Shown in pieces: positions 40,158 to 49,165 of a stretch of 64,000 bases of DNA. The translations under genes and the position numbers were made by a program. Location of the stretch: positions 1,178,001 through 1,242,000 of the forward strand of contig OZ244043.1 of the NCBI GenBank assembly GCA_965215215.1. Direction: 5' to 3'. The notes beneath the pieces are model-generated. The model worked only from the letters and a program-made list of their open reading frames with translations. It was not told where the DNA came from and did no database searches. The DNA is from CALDTK01 sp965215215 (GTDB lineage: Bacteria > Bacteroidota > Bacteroidia > Chitinophagales > Saprospiraceae). The stretch's first letter is position 1, and every line of letters begins with the position of its first letter.

Positions 40158-41582
40158 ATGCAGTGGATACTTTTGAGTGGATTCCTCCTGTGGGCCTGCG
40201 TGAGCCTCGGGCAGGCGAGTAACCTGAGTACGGCCACGGCTCGCTTAGCGGCGGACCCACAACTCGCCCGCGGAAGTCTCGGGCTCGCGGTGGTGGACCT
40301 GCAAACCGGGGAGCTCCTCGAGGCGGTCAACGCCGAGCGCAGCTTTGTACCGGCGAGCCTACTCAAGGTGGTTACCGTGGCTACCGCCCTGACGGAGCTG
40401 GGTCCGGATTTTCACTTTACTACCCGACTCGGTTACGCGGGCGAGGTACTGGACGGGACCCTACAGGGTGACCTGATCGTGCTCGGGGCCGGCGATCCGA
40501 GCCTGGGCGCCGGTCGACCCGAGGGTACGCTTTCCCTCGATAGCCTGCTCGAACGCTGGGTAAGTACGCTACGTCGCGCGGGGATCACCCGCATCGAAGG
40601 CAGCGTGATCGTTAACGATAGCGGCGACCCCGGTGCCGAGCCGAGTCCGTTTTGGCAGTGGAACGATATCGGCAACTACTACGGCGCGGGTGCCGGTGCC
40701 TTCATGGTTCACGAGAACTACTACACCCTCCGCCTGCAGCGCACCGCCAGCGTCGGCGGACGACCTCGGATCGTCGGGATGCGCCCGGACCCCGGCGAGC
40801 TGGTCTGGGACAACCAACTCCGAAGCGGGTCGTCGCGCTCCGGCGACCGGAGCTACATCTACGGCGCCCCGGCGAGTTTGGATCGCGCGATCCGCGGGAC
40901 GATCCCCGCGGGCGAAGGCATCTTCGAGGTAAAGGGGTCGCTGCCCGATCCGTCGCTCGCCTTCGCCGACTGGCTAACCGCCGCCCTGGAGGATGCCGCT
41001 GTGGAGGTGACGGGCTCGCCGGGGACCCAACACGTACCGACGGAGCTCGACGGCACGCTCGACTCGCTGCACTCCCCGCCGCTTGCCGTCCTGGCCGAGC
41101 TCACCAATTTCAAAAGCGTAAACCTCTACGCCGAAGCTCTCTACAAGGCCCTCGCCCGGCACTGGAGCAGCGGGAACGACCCCACCGAGATCGGCGAGCG
41201 GCTGGTCGATTTCTGGAGGGCCCGGGGCGTGCCCACGGAGGGCTGGGAGCAGCTGGACGGCTGCGGGCTTTCCATGGGCAATCTCGTTACCCCCGCGCAG
41301 CTCGCCCAGGTATTGCGCCTCGCGCAAAACGAGGGACTACCCGCTACCCTTCCGCGGGTGGGCCAGGAGGGTACCGTGCGGCGGCTGCTGCGCGACCGGC
41401 CCGCCGCCGCTCGCATTCGGGCCAAGAGCGGGACCCTGCGCCGAGCGCGGGGGTTTTGCGGCTACGCGACCAACGGTGCCGGGCGGCAGCTCGCCTTCGT
41501 CGTGCTCGCCAACAACTACTCGGGCAGCGGGGGGGCGTTGCGCCGCGACATGGCCGATTGGCTAGCGGCACTCGCGGAGTGA
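40158..41582 (+). CDS. dacB: D-Ala-D-Ala carboxypeptidase/endopeptidase, PBP4 (S13) family
   Basis: A 474-residue exported penicillin-binding protein of the S13 class. After the signal peptide (to about residue 20), the active-site motifs are S67-x-x-K70 in PASLLK, SVN at about 319-321 in FKSVNLYAEAL, and K423-S-G in AKSGTL (the usual KTG replaced by KSG, common in this class). The large insert between the first two motifs is typical of PBP4. It trims or cleaves peptidoglycan crosslinks in the periplasm. The ATG at 40158 follows the fumarylacetoacetase stop by 47 bases. The methyltransferase lipoprotein gene begins 44 bases downstream. Confidence 0.9.
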   Translation: MQWILLSGFLLWACVSLGQASNLSTATARLAADPQLARGSLGLAVVDLQTGELLEAVNAERSFVPASLLKVVTVATALTELGPDFHFTTRLGYAGEVLDGTLQGDLIVLGAGDPSLGAGRPEGTLSLDSLLERWVSTLRRAGITRIEGSVIVNDSGDPGAEPSPFWQWNDIGNYYGAGAGAFMVHENYYTLRLQRTASVGGRPRIVGMRPDPGELVWDNQLRSGSSRSGDRSYIYGAPASLDRAIRGTIPAGEGIFEVKGSLPDPSLAFADWLTAALEDAAVEVTGSPGTQHVPTELDGTLDSLHSPPLAVLAELTNFKSVNLYAEALYKALARHWSSGNDPTEIGERLVDFWRARGVPTEGWEQLDGCGLSMGNLVTPAQLAQVLRLAQNEGLPATLPRVGQEGTVRRLLRDRPAAARIRAKSGTLRRARGFCGYATNGAGRQLAFVVLANNYSGSGGALRRDMADWLAALAE

Positions 41583-41626
41583 GGGCGCGGGAGGCTACTT
41601 TGTGCCCTCGCCGAAGCGCCTCGCAC

Positions 41627-42349
41627 GTGCACCTCACTCTACTTACCCTGCTCGCCGCCCTCGGGCTGGGCCTCGTGGCCTGCGGCGATCCGGACGCCGG
41701 GCGCGAGCTTACGCCCATCGAAGAGACGCTTCTCGCCGACAGCCTCTACCGGGCTACCCAGAGCGATTCGGCCACCCAACACATCGTATTCGACTACGAA
41801 AACCTCAACCGAAGCGCCTGGCAGAAACCGGAGCTGGTACTGCGGCGCCTCGGTCCACTCGCCGACAAAACCGTGGTCGAGATCGGCTCGGGTACTGGTT
41901 TCTTCACCCGCCGCCTAGCCACGGAGGCTCGGGAAGTCCTCGCGCTGGACATCGACGCGAGCATGCTCCTCCTCCTCGATTCGCTAAGCGACCAGCAACT
42001 CGACCCCGCGGCCTACGCGCGTATCGACAAACGCTTGGTCTCGGCCGAGGATCCGGACCTCGCCGCCGGGGAGGCAAACGCGGCGCTGATGGTCAATACG
42101 TTTATGTACATCCACGACCGGGCCACGTACCTGCGCCGCTTGGCCTGGGGTTTGCGCCCCGGCAGCCCGGTCGTGATCGTCGACTTCATGAGCGAAAGTA
42201 CACCGGTAGGCCCCCCGGTCGACACCCGATTACCGACCGCTGACGCCGTAGCGGCGCTCGAGGACGCCGGCTACCGGAACATCGCCGTCGACGAGGATAT
42301 ACTGGACTATCAATACATTCTCTACGCAGAATCTCCCGCGGCGAACTAA
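41627..42349 (+). CDS. SAM-dependent methyltransferase with lipoprotein signal
   Basis: A 240-residue protein with two unexpected parts. The N-terminus is a lipoprotein signal peptide (GLGLVAC, C19). The body is a class I methyltransferase with motif I VVEIGSGTGFF at 83-93, an acidic end of strand 2 (ALDID), and RRLAWGLRPGSPVVIVDF as motif III/IV. Exported methyltransferase-fold proteins of this kind occur in several phyla, although SAM is cytoplasmic, so the substrate and even catalysis are uncertain. GTG 41627 is used because it starts the signal peptide. TACTTTG, a near -7 box, lies 24 bases upstream (41596-41602). Confidence 0.75.
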   Translation: MHLTLLTLLAALGLGLVACGDPDAGRELTPIEETLLADSLYRATQSDSATQHIVFDYENLNRSAWQKPELVLRRLGPLADKTVVEIGSGTGFFTRRLATEAREVLALDIDASMLLLLDSLSDQQLDPAAYARIDKRLVSAEDPDLAAGEANAALMVNTFMYIHDRATYLRRLAWGLRPGSPVVIVDFMSESTPVGPPVDTRLPTADAVAALEDAGYRNIAVDEDILDYQYILYAESPAAN

Positions 42350-42364
42350 AGGTCCGAGCGTGCG

Positions 42365-44344
42365 CTACGCGTCCACCTTGGCGTACTTCGCGTTCGCCTC
42401 GATGAAGGCGCGGCGGGGTGGCACCTCGTCCCCCATCAGCATCGAGAAAATCCGGTCCGACTCGGGGGCATCCTCGATGGTCACTTGGCGCAGCATGCGC
42501 GTATCCGGATCCATGGTCGTGGTCCAGAGCTGCTCGGCGTTCATCTCGCCGAGTCCTTTGTAACGCTGAATCTTCACGCTCGTGTCGTCGGGACCGTTGC
42601 CGATCCGCGCCACGGCCTCCCTGCGCTCGTCTTCGTTCCAGGCGTACTGAAACTTCGTGCCTTTGGCCACGCGGTACAGCGGCGGCGCCGCGATGTAGAT
42701 GTAGCCCTGCTCGATGAGCGGCTTCATGTAGCGGAAGAAGAACGTGAGGATGAGCGTGACGATGTGCGAGCCGTCGACGTCGGCGTCGCACATGATCACG
42801 ATCTTGTGGTAGCGCAGCTTGTCGATGTTGAGTACGCGCGCGCCTTCCCGCTCCTCGATGCTCACCCCGAGGGCGGTAAACATGTTCTTGATCTCCTCAT
42901 TGTCGTAGATCCGGTGCTCGAGCGCCTTCTCGACGTTGAGGATCTTACCCCGCAGGGGCAGGATCGCTTGGAAGTGTCGATCGCGCCCCTGCTTGGCGGT
43001 ACCGCCCGCCGAATCGCCCTCCACGAGGAAGATCTCCGACTCGTCGGCACTCTTCGAGGAGCAATCGGAGAGCTTACCGGGTAGGCCACCGCCGGCGAGG
43101 ACGTTCTTGCGCTGCACCATGTCGCGCGCCTTGCGGGCGGCGTGGCGCGCGGTGGCCGCGAGGATCACCTTATCGACGATCCGGCGCGCTTTCGACGGGT
43201 TTTCCTCGAGGAAAACCTTGAGCGCCTGACCCACGGCCCGGCTCACGATACCGGTTACCTCGGAGTTGCCGAGCTCGCCCTTGGTTTGTCCCTTGAACTG
43301 GGGCTCCGGCACTTTCACGCTCACGATCGAGGTCATCCCCTCCCGGAAATCCTCCGAGTTGATCTTGAACTTGAGCTTGGCGAACATGCCCTCGTCCTCC
43401 CCGTACTTCGAGAACTCGCGCACGAGTGCGCGGCGGAAGCCCGATACGTGCGTACCGCCCTCGCGGGTGTTGATGTTGTTGACGTAGGAGTGGATGTTCT
43501 CCGTGTAGCTCGTATTGTACGACAGCGCCACCTCCACTTCCACGTTTTCCTCCTTGCCGATCACGTGGATCGGCTCGTCGATCAGTTGCTCGCGACCGGC
43601 GTCGAGGTAGGTGACGAACTCCTTGAGTCCGCCCTCCGAGAAGAAAGCCTCCTCGCGGAAGCCGGCGGGTTTGCCCTCGTCGTCGGTGAGTTCCTCGCGC
43701 TCGTCGGTGAGCGAGAGGTGCAGTCCCGAGTTGAGGTACGCGAGCTCCCGCATGCGTTGGGCGAGGGTTTCGTACTTGTACTCACGCCCTTCGACGAAGA
43801 TCCCCGGATCCGGGCGGAAGGTAATTTGCGTCCCGTTCTGCTCGGAGGTACCCACCCGGGTAACCTCCATCTGCGGGATACCTTTCGAGTACTCCTGCTC
43901 GAAGATCTTGCCCTCGCGGTGCACCTCGGCCCGCAGGTAGATAGAGAGCGCGTTCACGCAGGAGACCCCTACGCCGTGGAGCCCGCCGGATACCTTGTAG
44001 GTATCCTTGTCGAACTTACCTCCGGCGTGCAGCACCGTCATCACGACCTCCAGCGCGCTCTTGCCGAGCTTCGGGTGCATGCCGGTCGGGATGCCCCGGC
44101 CGTTGTCTTTGACGGTCACCGAGTTGTCCGGGTGCACGATCGTCTCGATGTGCGTGCAGTAGCCGGCCAGGTGTTCGTCGATGGAGTTGTCGATGACCTC
44201 CCAGACCAGGTGATGAAGTCCCTTGGTATCGGTGGATCCGATGTACATCCCCGGCCGCAAACGAACGGCCTCGAGGCCCTCTAGCGCCGTAATATTTGCC
44301 GCGCCGTAATTATTTGAAGTAGGGTTCTGATTACTTACGTCCAT
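42365..44344 (-). CDS. gyrB: DNA gyrase subunit B
   Basis: A 659-residue type IIA topoisomerase B subunit. The GHKL ATPase domain includes LEAVRLRPGMYIGST, EVIDNSIDE, DNGRGIPTG, and GGLHGVGVSCVNALS. The TOPRIM domain has VEGDSAGG, and DADVDGSHI provides the metal aspartates. The C-terminal GLGEMNAEQLW is standard. Together with GyrA it introduces negative supercoils. ParE is the alternative, but the sequence pattern and length favour GyrB; its A partner is not in the window. ATG 44344 gives the conserved N-terminus and is preceded by TACCTTCG (near -7) and, 29 bases upstream, by a copy of the dispersed 14-mer. Confidence 0.88.
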   Translation of the reverse strand: MDVSNQNPTSNNYGAANITALEGLEAVRLRPGMYIGSTDTKGLHHLVWEVIDNSIDEHLAGYCTHIETIVHPDNSVTVKDNGRGIPTGMHPKLGKSALEVVMTVLHAGGKFDKDTYKVSGGLHGVGVSCVNALSIYLRAEVHREGKIFEQEYSKGIPQMEVTRVGTSEQNGTQITFRPDPGIFVEGREYKYETLAQRMRELAYLNSGLHLSLTDEREELTDDEGKPAGFREEAFFSEGGLKEFVTYLDAGREQLIDEPIHVIGKEENVEVEVALSYNTSYTENIHSYVNNINTREGGTHVSGFRRALVREFSKYGEDEGMFAKLKFKINSEDFREGMTSIVSVKVPEPQFKGQTKGELGNSEVTGIVSRAVGQALKVFLEENPSKARRIVDKVILAATARHAARKARDMVQRKNVLAGGGLPGKLSDCSSKSADESEIFLVEGDSAGGTAKQGRDRHFQAILPLRGKILNVEKALEHRIYDNEEIKNMFTALGVSIEEREGARVLNIDKLRYHKIVIMCDADVDGSHIVTLILTFFFRYMKPLIEQGYIYIAAPPLYRVAKGTKFQYAWNEDERREAVARIGNGPDDTSVKIQRYKGLGEMNAEQLWTTTMDPDTRMLRQVTIEDAPESDRIFSMLMGDEVPPRRAFIEANAKYAKVDA

Positions 44345-44373
44345 ACAGTTTCGAAGGTACGCCAAAACAACCG

Positions 44374-44387
44374 GTTTTAGCGTAAGC
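44374..44387 (+). repeat. Dispersed 14-mer copy upstream of gyrB
   Basis: GTTTTAGCGTAAGC, exact match, 29 bases from the gyrB start. Position relative to the start mirrors the copy upstream of parC. Confidence 0.8.
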
Positions 44388-44388
44388 T

Positions 44389-44408
44389 TGAGCCCCTAAG
44401 GGGGCTCA
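44389..44408. other. Hairpin in the gyrB / ABC exporter divergent region
   Basis: TGAGCCCC and GGGGCTCA pair perfectly around a 4-base loop. It stands between two divergent promoters, so it is unlikely to be a simple terminator. An operator or an attenuator for one of the genes is possible. Confidence 0.4.
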
Positions 44409-44539
44409 CTTATCTATTGCTAATCAGTGAGTTACTGAGGTACAAATACTTCGCTATCCTCAATCGCGAGAATAGCTCCATTTACCGCGTCGATTACGCG
44501 CTCTCGGCGCCCGTGTTTCTCGCCCGTTACTGCCCCGCG

Positions 44540-44546
44540 TACCTTG
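44540..44546 (+). promoter_or_regulatory. -7-like box just before the ABC exporter start
   Basis: TACCTTG lies 6 bases upstream of GTG 44553, again the short-leader arrangement seen at several genes here. Confidence 0.4.
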
Positions 44547-44552
44547 CCGCCC

Positions 44553-46376
44553 GTGTCTACCCACCGCACCATCCTCCGGTACGCCAGTCCGTACAAACGG
44601 CTTATCTCCGCGCACGTGGTCGCCAACCTGATCATGGTGCTCTTCGACGTGGTGTCCATCCCGACCCTCGTGCCCTTCCTGCGTATCCTCTTCAAGGAGG
44701 ATGAGCTCGTGACGGTTCGCCCGGAGTGGTCTCTCAGCGTCGAGGGCGTCACCGGCAACTTTAACTACTGGCTCTCCGAGATCATCCTCACCGAGGGCTA
44801 CCAGCGCGCGCTCGTGTACATGTGCGTCTTCATCGTGCTGGTGTTCTTCGGTAAAAACCTATTCCGGTTCCTCGCCCTCGCCACCATCGCGCCGCTACGC
44901 GCCAACATCGTGCGCGACATGCGCAATCAGTTGTTCGGGCACCTGCTCACCCTTCCGGTCGGCTACTTTTCGGAACGCCGCCGCGGCGATCTCATCTCCC
45001 GCTTTACCGGGGATGTGCAGGAGGTCGAGTCCTCGATCCTCAACTCCTTCGCCGACCTCATTCGGAGTCCCCTGCTCATCCTCGGAGCTTTGGCCTTCAT
45101 GCTCTACACCTCGCCCCTGCTCACGCTCTTCACGGTGGTGTTGCTCGGGGTTACGGCGGTGATCATCGGCGGAATCAGCCGCGTGCTCCGCCGCCAAGGC
45201 TCGCAGGCCCAGGAGGCACTCTCCTCCCTCGTGTCCCAGATCGATGAAGCCCTGGGGGGCTTACGGGTCGTAAAAGCTTTTCGGGCGGAGGGCTACCTCA
45301 CGGAGCGCTTCCGCAAAACGAATCAAGAATACCGAAACGTGCTGGTGCGATTGCTGCGCCGACGGGATCTCTCGAGCCCGCTCTCCGAATTTCTCGGAAT
45401 CTCGGTGGTAGCGGCCTTGATCTACTACGGTTTCGGGCGTATCGAGGCCGGCGAGATCGACGTGGCCGTCTTTCTGGCGTTCGTGTACGCCTTCTTTACG
45501 ACCGTCCAACCGAGCAAGCAATTCTCCAACGCTTTCTACAACCTCCAACGCGGTCGTGCCGCCCTCGAACGCGTGGAGCAGGTCCTCGGTACCACCAACG
45601 CCTTCGCCGACCGACCCGACGCGCTCCCCGTGCGGCGGCTCGCACGCGAGATCCGCTTCGAGAGCGTCAGCTTCAGCTACCCCAACACCGAGCACCCGGC
45701 GCTCGACGACGTATCCCTCGCGCTGCCCGTCGGCAGGGTCGTAGCCCTGGTCGGCGCCAGCGGGGCGGGCAAATCGACGCTCGCCGACCTCATCCCCCGT
45801 TTCTACGACGTCGACGAGGGCAGCATCCGCTTCGACGGCACCGACGTGCGCGAGCTCAGGCTCGACGAGCTGCGGCGGCAGGTCGGCATCGTCAGCCAGG
45901 ACGTGGTCCTCTTCCACGACACCATCTACGCCAACATCGTGTTCGGTACGGAAAACACCACCCGCGAGTCGGTGGAACGGGCCGCCCGCCAGGCGAACGC
46001 GCACGACTTCATCCTCGCCCAGCCCCAGGGCTACGCGACGATTATCGGCGACCGCGGCGATCGACTCTCCGGCGGCCAGCGCCAACGCCTCACCCTGGCC
46101 CGCGCCATCCTACAGGATGCCCCCGTCATGATCCTCGACGAGGCGACCAGCGCGCTCGACGCCGAAAGCGAGCTCGCCGTGCAGGCCGCGCTCTTCCGGC
46201 TCATGGAAGGTCGCACCTGCCTCGTGATCGCCCACCGGATGGCCACCATCCAGGCCGCCGACGAGATATTGGTCATGGACAGCGGCAAGATCATCGAGCG
46301 CGGCGATCACGCCAGTCTGCTCGAGGCACGCGGCGCTTACGCACGCCTGATCGACCTGCAGACCGCCTTCGATTGA
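44553..46376 (+). CDS. ABC exporter, fused permease and ATPase (MsbA-like)
   Basis: A 607-residue type IV ABC half-transporter. The N-terminal about 330 residues contain six membrane segments with the coupling-helix pattern (RGDLISRFTGDVQEVE). The C-terminal nucleotide-binding domain has Walker A GASGAGKST at 401-409, the Q-loop in VGIVSQDVVLF, signature LSGGQRQR near 505-512, Walker B VMILDEATSALD near 526, and the H-loop in IAHRM. It forms a homodimer exporting a lipid or other hydrophobic molecule; MsbA (lipid A) is one candidate. GTG 44553 follows a TACCTTG box by 6 bases; an in-frame TTG at 44544 is possible. Confidence 0.9.
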   Translation: MSTHRTILRYASPYKRLISAHVVANLIMVLFDVVSIPTLVPFLRILFKEDELVTVRPEWSLSVEGVTGNFNYWLSEIILTEGYQRALVYMCVFIVLVFFGKNLFRFLALATIAPLRANIVRDMRNQLFGHLLTLPVGYFSERRRGDLISRFTGDVQEVESSILNSFADLIRSPLLILGALAFMLYTSPLLTLFTVVLLGVTAVIIGGISRVLRRQGSQAQEALSSLVSQIDEALGGLRVVKAFRAEGYLTERFRKTNQEYRNVLVRLLRRRDLSSPLSEFLGISVVAALIYYGFGRIEAGEIDVAVFLAFVYAFFTTVQPSKQFSNAFYNLQRGRAALERVEQVLGTTNAFADRPDALPVRRLAREIRFESVSFSYPNTEHPALDDVSLALPVGRVVALVGASGAGKSTLADLIPRFYDVDEGSIRFDGTDVRELRLDELRRQVGIVSQDVVLFHDTIYANIVFGTENTTRESVERAARQANAHDFILAQPQGYATIIGDRGDRLSGGQRQRLTLARAILQDAPVMILDEATSALDAESELAVQAALFRLMEGRTCLVIAHRMATIQAADEILVMDSGKIIERGDHASLLEARGAYARLIDLQTAFD

Positions 46377-46481
46377 TATTACGTTTTATTTTAAAATATT
46401 GGACCGCAGACGATTACCCTATTCACCCAATTACTAGGACGGGGGGATTCGGCTAGCTTCGCTCGGGTCAAATCCTACTTT

Positions 46482-47642
46482 ATGCTTAAAAGTGTACTCG
46501 CCGCCGGAGCACTCGGTCTCGTTCAGTTGTCTACCGCCCAAATCACCGTCGGAAACGAATGGTTCGTAACGCCCGGCTTCCGGGTTACTCAGGCGGTGGA
46601 TACGGCCTACGTCGATGTCGATAACGCCCTCGGTCTCTCCGGAACGAATTTCATCTGGGAGTTCGACGACGTCGAGGCCAACGACTCCCTGCGCATTACC
46701 GCGCTGGCGGGCTCCACCGATCCGGAGGCCGTTTCGTTTGGCGACGCCGACCTCGTACTGACCTTCGCGGGGCGCAACGACGTCGACCCTACGTTCGCGA
46801 TCTTCGATCCGGGGGCGGAGGTTTTCCTCCGGCGGAGCGACAACGAGCTGAACGTTATCGGCGTGCTCAACTCGGACGCCTCCGGGCTTACCCCGCCCTC
46901 GCGGTTTGGGACGCCGCTCACCTTCCAGGCGGCTCCCCTTACGTACGAGTCTAGCGGAGCCGATTCGACCAGCGAATCCTTCTTTCTCGATCCACAACTG
47001 CTCGCAACGGCACTTAACCTCCCTACCCTCGCGACGGCCGACAGCATCGAGCTGACCATCAGCCAACTCGTCGAATACGAGGTCGACGGTTGGGGCGAGC
47101 TGGAGCTCGGCGGCCAAACCTACCCCGCGCTCCGGCAATCCCGCTTTACCCGTACCGAGCAGAGCGCCCGGATCCAGCTCGGGGGCAACTGGGTCGACCT
47201 AGCGCGACTCGTCGACCCGGAGCGATTGGAAGGGATCGACCTGAGTCCCCGCCGGTTCGCGAATTTCGCCTGGATCGTACCCGGGGAAGTTTACCCGATA
47301 CTTCAGGTCACGCGGAACTTAGAGACCGGATCGCTGAGCATCGCGCAAACCACGAGCACGACGGCGGGTACCTCGTCGAGGCCGGTGGCCCTCCACCCCG
47401 ACCTCGAGCTCCGCGCCAACCGCAGCGCGGGCGTCGCCACGATCTCCCTCGGCGGCACCCCCTCCGTCCCCCTCCGCTCGCCGCGCATCGTGGTCTACGG
47501 AACCGACGGCCGGGTGCTCCACCGGCAAAACCTCGACTCGCAAACCGGCCAGTGGCGACTCGACGCGAGCGGCTGGGCGGCGGGCGTGCAAATGGTTTCG
47601 CTCTGGGAGGGTGGCCTGCTCGTGAAAACGGTGGTGTTTTAG
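46482..47642 (+). CDS. T9SS-exported hypothetical protein
   Basis: A 386-residue secreted protein: signal peptide (LSTAQ, about residue 19), a beta-rich body of unknown family (TNFIWEFDDVEANDSLRI, LEGIDLSPRRFANFAWIVPGE), and a C-terminal about 70-residue T9SS type A-like sorting domain (LELRANRSAGVATISL, RIVVYGTDGRVLHRQNL, LDASGWAAGVQMVSL). It is therefore probably carried across the outer membrane. The stop codon TAG lies inside a copy of the dispersed 14-mer. It is convergent with the OmpH-like gene, 16 bases apart. Confidence 0.8.
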   Translation: MLKSVLAAGALGLVQLSTAQITVGNEWFVTPGFRVTQAVDTAYVDVDNALGLSGTNFIWEFDDVEANDSLRITALAGSTDPEAVSFGDADLVLTFAGRNDVDPTFAIFDPGAEVFLRRSDNELNVIGVLNSDASGLTPPSRFGTPLTFQAAPLTYESSGADSTSESFFLDPQLLATALNLPTLATADSIELTISQLVEYEVDGWGELELGGQTYPALRQSRFTRTEQSARIQLGGNWVDLARLVDPERLEGIDLSPRRFANFAWIVPGEVYPILQVTRNLETGSLSIAQTTSTTAGTSSRPVALHPDLELRANRSAGVATISLGGTPSVPLRSPRIVVYGTDGRVLHRQNLDSQTGQWRLDASGWAAGVQMVSLWEGGLLVKTVVF

Positions 47643-47649
47643 CGCAAGC
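47636..47649 (+). repeat. Dispersed 14-mer copy overlapping a stop codon
   Basis: GTTTTAGCGCAAGC; the TAG stop of the T9SS protein gene lies inside the motif. Confidence 0.8.
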
Positions 47650-47658
47650 GAACCTAGC

Positions 47659-48285
47659 CTACTGCACGAGGGTAGAATCGATCGTCGGCGGCCCGGCGGC
47701 GTTGAGCTTCTCGATCACGAGGTCGGTAATCTCGTAGGCGTCGTTCACGGCGAGCAGGTTCGAGCCGGCGCCGTAGCTGAGCACGTAGTCGTAGCCTTCC
47801 GCGGCCTGAATATTCGCCACCTCGCGCTTGAGGGCGGATTGGAGTTCGAACTGCAGTCGTTGGTTCTCGCTCACCAAGCCCTGCGTAACTTGATCGCGTT
47901 CGAGCGTCAACTCCTGCTCCTTCCGGCCGAGTCGCTCCTGTTCCGACTGTGCCTTCTTTTGCGTCAGGTTACCGGCTTGCGCATCCTGCTGAAACTTCTG
48001 CACCTCCGCCTGAAAGGCTCGCCCCTTCTGCTGTAAGCTCGCGTTGGCCTCCGCCTCCTGCTTCTGCAAAACCTCGGTCTGCTCCACGAGGTAATCGTAC
48101 TTGACTACGAGGGAGTCGAGGTTGACGTAAGCGATGCGGGCACCGCCGCCGGCGCCGTCGCTGCTCCACGCCTTAGGGTCTTCGGCGGCGGCGGCGGCGG
48201 GTTGGCTGGTTTGGTCACAGGACGCGAGGCCCACGGCGGCAACCAGCAAAACGGAGGGTGAGAAGGGGAAGGGAACGAGACGCAT
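47659..48285 (-). CDS. OmpH/Skp family periplasmic chaperone-like lipoprotein
   Basis: A 208-residue protein with a lipoprotein signal (GLASC, C23). The first strand is RIAYVNLDSLVVKYDY. A long coiled-coil hairpin rich in Gln, Glu, Lys and Ala follows (about 75-150), then the closing strand GYDYVLSYGAG and VNDAYEITDLVIEKLN. This is the OmpH/Skp layout, in which a trimer grips unfolded outer-membrane proteins like tentacles. Lipid anchoring is less common than for soluble Skp but occurs in Bacteroidota. It is transcribed alone. Confidence 0.85.
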   Translation of the reverse strand: MRLVPFPFSPSVLLVAAVGLASCDQTSQPAAAAAEDPKAWSSDGAGGGARIAYVNLDSLVVKYDYLVEQTEVLQKQEAEANASLQQKGRAFQAEVQKFQQDAQAGNLTQKKAQSEQERLGRKEQELTLERDQVTQGLVSENQRLQFELQSALKREVANIQAAEGYDYVLSYGAGSNLLAVNDAYEITDLVIEKLNAAGPPTIDSTLVQ

Positions 48286-48583
48286 AACCGAAAGTCGGGA
48301 TTGAGGGCGCGAAGATGTTTCGTTTAGGGGGAAAGGGCGGGCGGTACGACCCGGTGGATTCGCGTGGACTCTCGGCTCCGTCTCGGTGCGTGGGGCCTTT
48401 GGTTAGCGTCGGTACGGCTTTCGCTCGTCCGCGTCGCCGGCAGCGGTTGCCGCCCCCGGCGCGTTACGGCATAGCGTTGAGACGTCGCGGCAACGGGTCT
48501 TCGCGACACAACGCTCCCGCCCGGCGCGCCGTTAACGTCCGCCGCCCGTAACCCCAACACCCACCCTACGTAACGCAATCGAT
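48286..48583. other. Divergent GC-rich intergenic region
   Basis: About 300 bases between the minus-strand OmpH-like gene and a plus-strand envelope gene. It contains several short GC-rich inverted repeats (for example GCCGGCAGCGG...CCGGC near 48425-48450), but I see no credible gene or promoter box. Confidence 0.4.
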
Positions 48584-49165
48584 ATGCCTACCCCCCGGCT
48601 TCTTCTGTGTCTCTCGCTGGCTTGGTGTACGGGTATCGTAGCCCAGACCGAGTCCACCGTTCCGGCCGGCTTCTCGCTCTCGTTCGGCGTGGGGGCAGGC
48701 GTCCCCGAACGCGTCTACCTCCTCGAGGAGCCGCTCGTGGGGCCGGCCTACGTCGCCGCCGCGCGAGTGGACTACCGTTGGGCGCTGCCGCTGCGCACCG
48801 CCCTCCGCGCGGGGTTGGCCGCGCGTTACGTCCACCGCGACGCCGAATCGGCCGGGCGCGCCTGGCGCAGTCACGCTACCCGCTTCGAAATCCCCGTACT
48901 GCTCGACTGGTCACCGATCCCCCGTTGGAGCACCTCGCTCGGGGCGAGCGCGCGTAACGACCGCGACCTCGTCGACCTCGACATCCGCCACGATCAGAAC
49001 CTCCGGTGGGACGCGCTCGCGCGCGTCGGTTACCGACCGGCGGCCGCCTGGACCTTTTTCGCCCTCGTGAGCCGCGGCCTCGATCCGCTCCCGCGCGCCT
49101 CGTACGCCGTCGATCCGCGCACCCAAATCCTGTTGGGGGCGGAGCTCCAACTCTCTCGCTCGTGA
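48584..49165 (+). CDS. Probable outer-membrane beta-barrel protein
   Basis: A 193-residue protein with a signal peptide (GIVAQ, about residue 21) and alternating strands compatible with a small outer-membrane barrel: FSLSFGVGAGVPERVYL, RTALRAGLAARYVHR, FEIPVLLDWSPIPRWSTSLGASAR, LRWDALARVGYRP, and TQILLGAELQLSRS. No named family is evident. Its stop overlaps the next start (GTGA), so it is coupled to the CotH-like lipoprotein gene, and the pair probably act together in the envelope. Confidence 0.65.
   Translation: MPTPRLLLCLSLAWCTGIVAQTESTVPAGFSLSFGVGAGVPERVYLLEEPLVGPAYVAAARVDYRWALPLRTALRAGLAARYVHRDAESAGRAWRSHATRFEIPVLLDWSPIPRWSTSLGASARNDRDLVDLDIRHDQNLRWDALARVGYRPAAAWTFFALVSRGLDPLPRASYAVDPRTQILLGAELQLSRS

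Noticed and set aside
44432..44572. Minus-strand frame of 46 codons between gyrB and the ABC exporter
   Set aside because: It overlaps the exporter start, has no recognised family and no promoter box; the hairpin and exporter promoter explain the region better.
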